In this document: positions 61,586 through 64,000 of the stretch, piece by piece | How positions within the stretch are numbered: position 1 is the stretch's first letter | How the letters are laid out: each line of letters starts with the position of its first letter | NCBI GenBank assembly: GCA_016219175.1 | Contig: JACRCD010000086.1 | Coordinates: 1-64,000 of the forward strand | Direction of reading: 5' to 3' | DNA from: Deltaproteobacteria bacterium | Lineage (GTDB): Bacteria > Desulfobacterota > Desulfobulbia > Desulfobulbales > SURF-16 | Length of the DNA: 64,000 bases | The notes under the pieces: model-generated | What the model was told of the DNA's origin: nothing | What the model saw: only the letters and a program-made list of their open reading frames with translations | Databases searched by the model: none | Position numbers and translations under genes: made by a program

Positions 61586-62674
61586 TCAGGATCCCGGTTT
61601 CTGCCCTGATATGGATTTGCTGGGCAGTCTGATGGTGAAGGTGGTTCCTTCCTGCACCGTGCTTTCCACGGAGATCATGCCGTTGTGGCTCTGGATTGTT
61701 TTCAGGGCAAAGGTGAGTCCGAAACCGGGACCATATGTCTTGGAGGTGAAGAAGGGATCATAGATGTTTTTCAGCTTGTCCTTGGCTATGCCTTTGCCGG
61801 TATCCGTAACCCGGATTTCACAATACCCCTCATTGACTCCCGTGGCGATGCCCAGCTCCCGTTTCTCGCCGGTCATGGCCTCGATGGAATTTTCAATGAT
61901 ATTGGAGATAGCCATGGTGATATTTTCCTGGTCCGCGGATATCCTTGGCGGGTTTTCCATGCATTGCATGGTCAGTTTGATATTATTTTTCTGCATCCTC
62001 TGTTTGTGCATGCTCAAGGCGTTCATAGCTATCTCGTTGATGTTGGAGGGCTCGGTATAGCAGAGGGTGGCGCCCTTTAAGGCGATCAGTTCATGCACCA
62101 TCCTTTCCAGGACTTCAACATTTTGCAGGATGATATTGCAATATTTGCGGTTCTGGCTGTCCGCGGCGAGATTGTCCCTGAGGCGGCGGGCAAAACCGCC
62201 GATGGCCACCAGGGGATTTCTTACCTCATGGGAAACTTCATCAACCAGATGATCCAAGGCGTCAAATTTTTCTTTGTCCGCGAGTTTTTTACTGGCGATT
62301 TTCTGGGAAAGAAGCGACCTGACCCGCGCCACAACCTCCTTGAAGTCAAAGGGTTTGGTGATGTACCCGTCGGCGCCGATATCAAGGCCCCTCACCTTGT
62401 CCGGCACCCTGCCCTTGGCGCTGAGCATCAGGATGGGAATATGCTTGAGTGTTTCATCCTGCTTGATTCTTCTGCACACCTCATAGCCGTCGATTTTTGG
62501 CATCATGACGTCCAGGATAACCAGATCGGGATCATAGTCACGAACCTTATGCAATCCCTCTTCGCCGTCATACGCCTCATCCGTGTCATATCCTTCGGTG
62601 CGGAAGCGTTTGCGCAGCAGCTCGACAGTATCAATGTTGTCATCGATGATTAAGATTTTAGTTTTTACGCTCAT
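61586..62674 (-). CDS. REC-histidine kinase hybrid (cytoplasmic)
   Basis: 362 residues. Receiver domain at 5-122 (acidic DD at 11-12, phosphoacceptor Asp55 in VILDVMMPKIDG, Lys in YITKPFDFKE). Then HisKA with His149 (VSHEVRNPLVAIGGFARRL), then ATPase domain: N-box ENSIEAM, G1 DTGKGIA, and G2 GPGFGLTFALKT. No transmembrane segment. The N-terminal receiver allows control by another kinase. It lies 20 bases after the single-domain regulator encoded upstream on the same strand. 3' end overlaps a 7-bp hairpin without T-run. Confidence 0.92.
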   Translation of the reverse strand: MSVKTKILIIDDNIDTVELLRKRFRTEGYDTDEAYDGEEGLHKVRDYDPDLVILDVMMPKIDGYEVCRRIKQDETLKHIPILMLSAKGRVPDKVRGLDIGADGYITKPFDFKEVVARVRSLLSQKIASKKLADKEKFDALDHLVDEVSHEVRNPLVAIGGFARRLRDNLAADSQNRKYCNIILQNVEVLERMVHELIALKGATLCYTEPSNINEIAMNALSMHKQRMQKNNIKLTMQCMENPPRISADQENITMAISNIIENSIEAMTGEKRELGIATGVNEGYCEIRVTDTGKGIAKDKLKNIYDPFFTSKTYGPGFGLTFALKTIQSHNGMISVESTVQEGTTFTIRLPSKSISGQKPGS

Positions 62675-62694
62675 GCTTGGATATCAAAAAAAGC

Positions 62695-63087
62695 TTATTT
62701 TATAAATTGCTGGATCTGTCCGTGGAATTCCCTGATATTGATCGGTTTGGTGATGTAGCCTTCGCAGCCGGCCGCCAGCGCCTTTTCACAATCTCCCTTC
62801 ATGGCATGCGCCGTCAGGGCAATGATTTTGATGTCCTTGCAATCAGGCATGCTTTTCAGTCTCTGGGTCAGTTCGTAGCCGTCGATCTTGGGCATGGAAA
62901 TATCCATCAGAATCAGATCCGGTTTTTCGGCGAGAACCTTGGCCAGGGCATCTTCGCCATCTATGGCTTCACGCAGATGATAATTTTTTTTACCTAGGAT
63001 CTTTATCACCAGTTCCCGGCTGTCCTGATTGTCATCAACCACCAGAATCTTTTTCTTCTCCATGGTATCCGGTTGTTCTTCTTGCAT
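62695..63087 (-). CDS. Single-domain response regulator (DivK-like)
   Basis: 130 residues; GAGGAAAA box (an alternative start at Met9). Receiver domain only: DD at 18-19, phosphoacceptor Asp62 in LILMDISMPKIDG, AHAMKGD and YITKPINIREF. Sequence type matches the DivK/CheY-like group often encoded beside hybrid kinases. It could transfer phosphate between the double-REC protein and the following kinase. 77 bases separate it from the upstream gene. Confidence 0.92.
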   Translation of the reverse strand: MQEEQPDTMEKKKILVVDDNQDSRELVIKILGKKNYHLREAIDGEDALAKVLAEKPDLILMDISMPKIDGYELTQRLKSMPDCKDIKIIALTAHAMKGDCEKALAAGCEGYITKPINIREFHGQIQQFIK

Positions 63088-63164
63088 GTTTTCCTCGGGG
63101 TCAGGGTTTGCTCCTGTTGTGTCGACGCAGTACGATGCGCAAGGGGCGCCGGCCCGCGAAGCAT

Positions 63165-64000
63165 TTATATCTTCTTAAGGGTGTTTTTTACCAGTTCCAG
63201 CAGATCATTTTCCGCCAGCAGACTTTTGTCCAAGGTGGCCCGGACCCGGCCATTCAGTTCCCGGATATCCTCCTCACTCAGCTCGCTGTTGGTAATAAGG
63301 ATAAGCGGCACATTATCGATGTCCTTTTCCGTCTTGATATATTCGATGACATCGAAGCCGTTTTCCTCGGGCATCATGGGATTTAAGACGATCAGATCGG
63401 GTTTGTCCCCTTGAATTGCCTGGATCGCCTCGGTGTTATTAAAGGCCTGGGTGATTCTGTAGCCCGCCTCGTTGAAAAGGTGTCCTAGGATGTCAACCGT
63501 AGCGGCTTCATTGTCAATGATCAGAATGTGCTGAATGCTGGCAAGTTTTTCAAGATTTTTCAGCTTATGCAGCAAGATCTGCTTGTCGATCGGTTTAACC
63601 AGATATTCGGTGGCCCCCAGGCTGAATCCTGTTTTCTTTTCGTCGACAATTGAGACAATGATAACCGGAATATCCTGGGTTTCCGGCTCTTTTTTCAATT
63701 CCCGCAAAACCTCCCAGCCGTCCTTGCCGGGCATCATGATATCCAGGGTGATGGCGGCGGGTTTGATTTCCCTGGCCTTTTCGACCGCGCCTTCTCCGCT
63801 GAGCTGGCCCACGACATGATAATCGCTGCCGATATTTTTTCTGATCAGTTCAATAACCTCCGGGTTGTCATCAATCACCAGAATGGTTTTGCGGACCCTG
63901 CCGCCGCTTTCACCTCCGGCAGGGTCCTCAACACCCGTCATCTCCTGGGGGTTATATTCGCCGATCACGATATTTTCAATGATTTCGCACGCTTTGCAAT
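63165..64000 (-). CDS. Double-receiver protein, 5' end beyond window
   Basis: The frame remains open to the right edge; the GTG at 63968 is not required as a start, so this is probably the C-terminal part of a larger, perhaps hybrid-kinase, protein. First receiver: acidic DD, phosphoacceptor Asp in AITLDIMMPGKDGWEV, and Lys in YLVKPIDKQI. Second receiver: IDNEAATVDI at the acidic site and LNPMMPEENG at the phosphoacceptor, where Asn replaces Asp, so it cannot be phosphorylated normally and may serve as a protein-binding domain. Ends at 63165. Gene order puts it upstream of the single-domain regulator. Confidence 0.85.
   Translation of the reverse strand, partial: CKACEIIENIVIGEYNPQEMTGVEDPAGGESGGRVRKTILVIDDNPEVIELIRKNIGSDYHVVGQLSGEGAVEKAREIKPAAITLDIMMPGKDGWEVLRELKKEPETQDIPVIIVSIVDEKKTGFSLGATEYLVKPIDKQILLHKLKNLEKLASIQHILIIDNEAATVDILGHLFNEAGYRITQAFNNTEAIQAIQGDKPDLIVLNPMMPEENGFDVIEYIKTEKDIDNVPLILITNSELSEEDIRELNGRVRATLDKSLLAENDLLELVKNTLKKI

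Noticed and set aside
61556-61600. Intrinsic terminator after the REC-histidine kinase
   Set aside because: CCGGGAT/ATCCCGG forms a short hairpin, but the loop is long and no T-run follows.

Overview
The window looks like a chromosomal segment of an anaerobic, c-di-GMP-rich bacterium of the Desulfobacterota (a Desulfobulbales or Desulfuromonadales type). This placement is an inference from content: a three-haem cytochrome, a MauG-type di-haem peroxidase, a fused 2-hydroxyacyl-CoA dehydratase activase, a PEP-CTERM protein, an MglA/roadblock pair, and many PAS/REC/GGDEF proteins. No rRNA or tRNA gene was seen to confirm it.

Region 1 (about 0.5-20 kb, all minus strand) is a contractile injection system (CIS) operon of the extracellular/Afp-PVC type. 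In transcription order it holds sheath, tube, a Cys-rich baseplate-like protein, a disordered protein, a DUF4255 (Afp16-like) protein, a double AAA+ ATPase (Afp15-like), a secreted-cargo-like protein carrying an LQRAVGNQ motif, a CIS tube-initiator protein, a separate LysM protein, gpD-like hub, gp5-like spike, gp25, gpJ, a gpI-propeller fusion and fibre-like genes. No capsid, terminase, portal or integrase gene is present, so it is not a prophage. No tape-measure or PAAR protein was recognised.

Region 2 (20.6-30.4 kb, plus strand) is a tightly packed signalling operon: REC-GAF-GGDEF, two NMT1/SsuA-like solute-binding lipoproteins with no permease, a HAMP-GAF-PAS histidine kinase, an Rcp1-like response regulator and a triple-PAS LuxR-type regulator, followed by an RRM-like/PilZ fusion and a small PilZ protein. 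The layout suggests ligand-binding lipoproteins feeding a kinase rather than a transporter.

Region 3 (30.7-56.3 kb) is housekeeping and accessory chromosome: the fused acyl-CoA dehydratase activase, MauG-like peroxidase, a tandem CDP-alcohol phosphotransferase, a chemotaxis receptor, a GGDEF protein, an MglA-roadblock gene set, a cytochrome, a membrane-anchored XRE protein behind a possible c-di-GMP (GEMM) aptamer, a UvrD-like helicase, HD-GYP, PEP-CTERM and CDF proteins, and a NodIJ-like ABC exporter. Three short inverted-repeat (MITE-like) elements and one large nested palindrome sit in its gaps.

Region 4 (56.9-61.5 kb) is AT-rich and foreign in style. It starts with a run of integron gene cassettes without an integrase; each of three cassettes has terminal heptamers that match each other. 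The cassettes encode a proteasome-like Ntn-hydrolase, a coiled-coil membrane protein and a HicAB module. The last attC is cut off by a segment bounded by 69-bp direct repeats that holds a REP-transposase remnant and a frameshifted HigB/intact HigA pair, followed by a second HicBA module and a transposase tail.

Region 5 (61.6-64 kb, minus strand) returns to signal transduction: a REC-histidine kinase, a single-domain response regulator and a double-REC protein that runs off the right edge.
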